Shown: positions 5,406 through 5,968 of the stretch, piece after piece
Numbering within the stretch: the stretch's first letter is position 1
How the letters are laid out: each line of letters opens with the position of its first letter
Notes under the pieces: model-generated
Databases searched by the model: none
What the model was told of the DNA's origin: nothing
The model's input: the letters and a program-made list of their open reading frames with translations, nothing else
NCBI GenBank assembly: GCA_016180705.1
Contig: JACPAU010000114.1
Location: forward strand, 1 to 5,968
Source: Candidatus Methylomirabilota bacterium
GTDB taxonomy: Bacteria > Methylomirabilota > Methylomirabilia > Methylomirabilales > JACPAU01
Length of the DNA: 5,968 bases
Direction: 5' to 3'
Translations under genes and position numbers: made by a program

Positions 5406-5968
5406 TCACCCGCCCCGCTCGGCCCGCTCGACCCTCTCCGCGTCCAGGACGACGCCGGGGCCTTCCTGCGCCGCGGCGGGGCGCGCCGGCGCCGGACCCG
5501 GGAGGAACCGCTGTGCCGCCACGACTACCGCAAGGACGAGCGCGCCCGCCAGATCCGTGAGGAGCCCCGGCTTGATCAAGAGGAGGGCGCCCGCCACCAG
5601 CACCCCCCGCTCCCACCAGTAGAGGGGACGCATGAGGTACCCGTGCAGCCCCGCGGCGAGGGCGGTGACCCCGACCGAGGCCGAAAGCAGCGCGCCTCCC
5701 ACGGTCCACCAGTCTCCGATGAAGAGGAGGGGCGGCCCGTAGACGAACATGAAGGGAACGATGAAACCCGTCGCCCCGAGCCGGACGGCAGCCAGCCCGG
5801 TCTGCCAGAGGTTCGAGCCGCTGATGCCGGCCGCGGCATAGACGGCCATCGCCACCGGAGGCGTGATGGCCGAGATGATGGCGAAGTAGAACACGAATAG
5901 GTGGGCGGCGATCGGGACCACGCCCAGCTTGATCAGGGCGGGGATGAGCAGGGCAGCCTGAACGATGT
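5406..5968 (-). CDS. TRAP transporter fused permease, C-terminal part (TAXI type)
   Basis: This is the C-terminal end of a large inner-membrane TRAP permease, a secondary transporter that works with a periplasmic binding protein and an ion gradient to import organic acids. The 186 visible residues include HLFVFYFAIISAITPPVA at visible residues 22-39 and the following AVYAAAGISGSNLWQTG. From memory these are hallmarks of the fused small-plus-large permeases that pair with TAXI-type binding proteins. Further hydrophobic segments lie at about 64-83, 88-107 and 120-151. A polar, Pro/Ala-rich cytoplasmic tail (153-186) ends the protein. The 5' end lies beyond the right edge, as would any binding-protein gene and the operon promoter. 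The short gap to the aldolase gene indicates one transcript. The imported substrate cannot be determined from this part. Confidence 0.9.
   Translation of the reverse strand, partial: IVQAALLIPALIKLGVVPIAAHLFVFYFAIISAITPPVAMAVYAAAGISGSNLWQTGLAAVRLGATGFIVPFMFVYGPPLLFIGDWWTVGGALLSASVGVTALAAGLHGYLMRPLYWWERGVLVAGALLLIKPGLLTDLAGALVLAVVVAAQRFLPGPAPARPAAAQEGPGVVLDAERVERAERGG

Noticed and set aside
5386..5709. Upstream in-frame extension of the aldolase that would add about 108 residues.
   Set aside because: It would overlap the TRAP permease gene, is Arg/Gly-rich, and bypasses the good Shine-Dalgarno and family-like N-terminus at 5385.

Overview
The window is GC-rich (roughly 70% by eye), densely coded bacterial DNA. 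Its gene types are a TAXI-type TRAP permease, a dihydrodipicolinate-synthase (DHDPS)-like aldolase, a hydroxyacid dehydrogenase, a DUF309 protein and a LolD/FtsX-type ABC exporter. This mix fits an environmental Gram-negative bacterium. From memory it resembles Methylomirabilota/Rokubacteria or similar soil and subsurface lineages, but nothing here fixes the taxonomy.

Layout, left to right. (1) Positions 1-2571 hold a minus-strand operon transcribed leftwards: a DUF309 protein, an ABC ATPase and an FtsX/MacB-like permease that runs off the left edge. The genes overlap by 4 nt (GTGA) and 1 nt (TGATG), so translation is probably coupled. (2) Positions 2572-2783 are a divergent control region with two back-to-back sigma70-like promoters. 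(3) Positions 2784-3047 hold a plus-strand gene for an 87-residue secreted protein, with a strong ribosome binding site and a clear intrinsic terminator. (4) Positions 3099-3523 are a gene-poor gap with two perfect DnaA-box 9-mers, some hairpins, a marginal 22-codon ORF behind a perfect Shine-Dalgarno, and a probable terminator for the right-hand operon. (5) Positions 3524-5968 hold a second minus-strand operon: the end of a fused TRAP permease, a DHDPS-like aldolase and a D-2-hydroxyacid dehydrogenase, with a 20-nt gap and then a 4-nt overlap.

The right-hand operon reads as an uptake-plus-metabolism cassette: the TRAP system would import an organic acid, and the Schiff-base lyase and NAD-dependent dehydrogenase would process it or a related keto/hydroxy acid. 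The left-hand operon reads as an energised envelope export or lipoprotein-handling system with an unexplained DUF309 protein as first gene. I found no CRISPR array, tRNA, rRNA or insertion sequence. The parts least explained by known families are the small secreted protein, the DnaA-box gap and the DUF309-ABC linkage.
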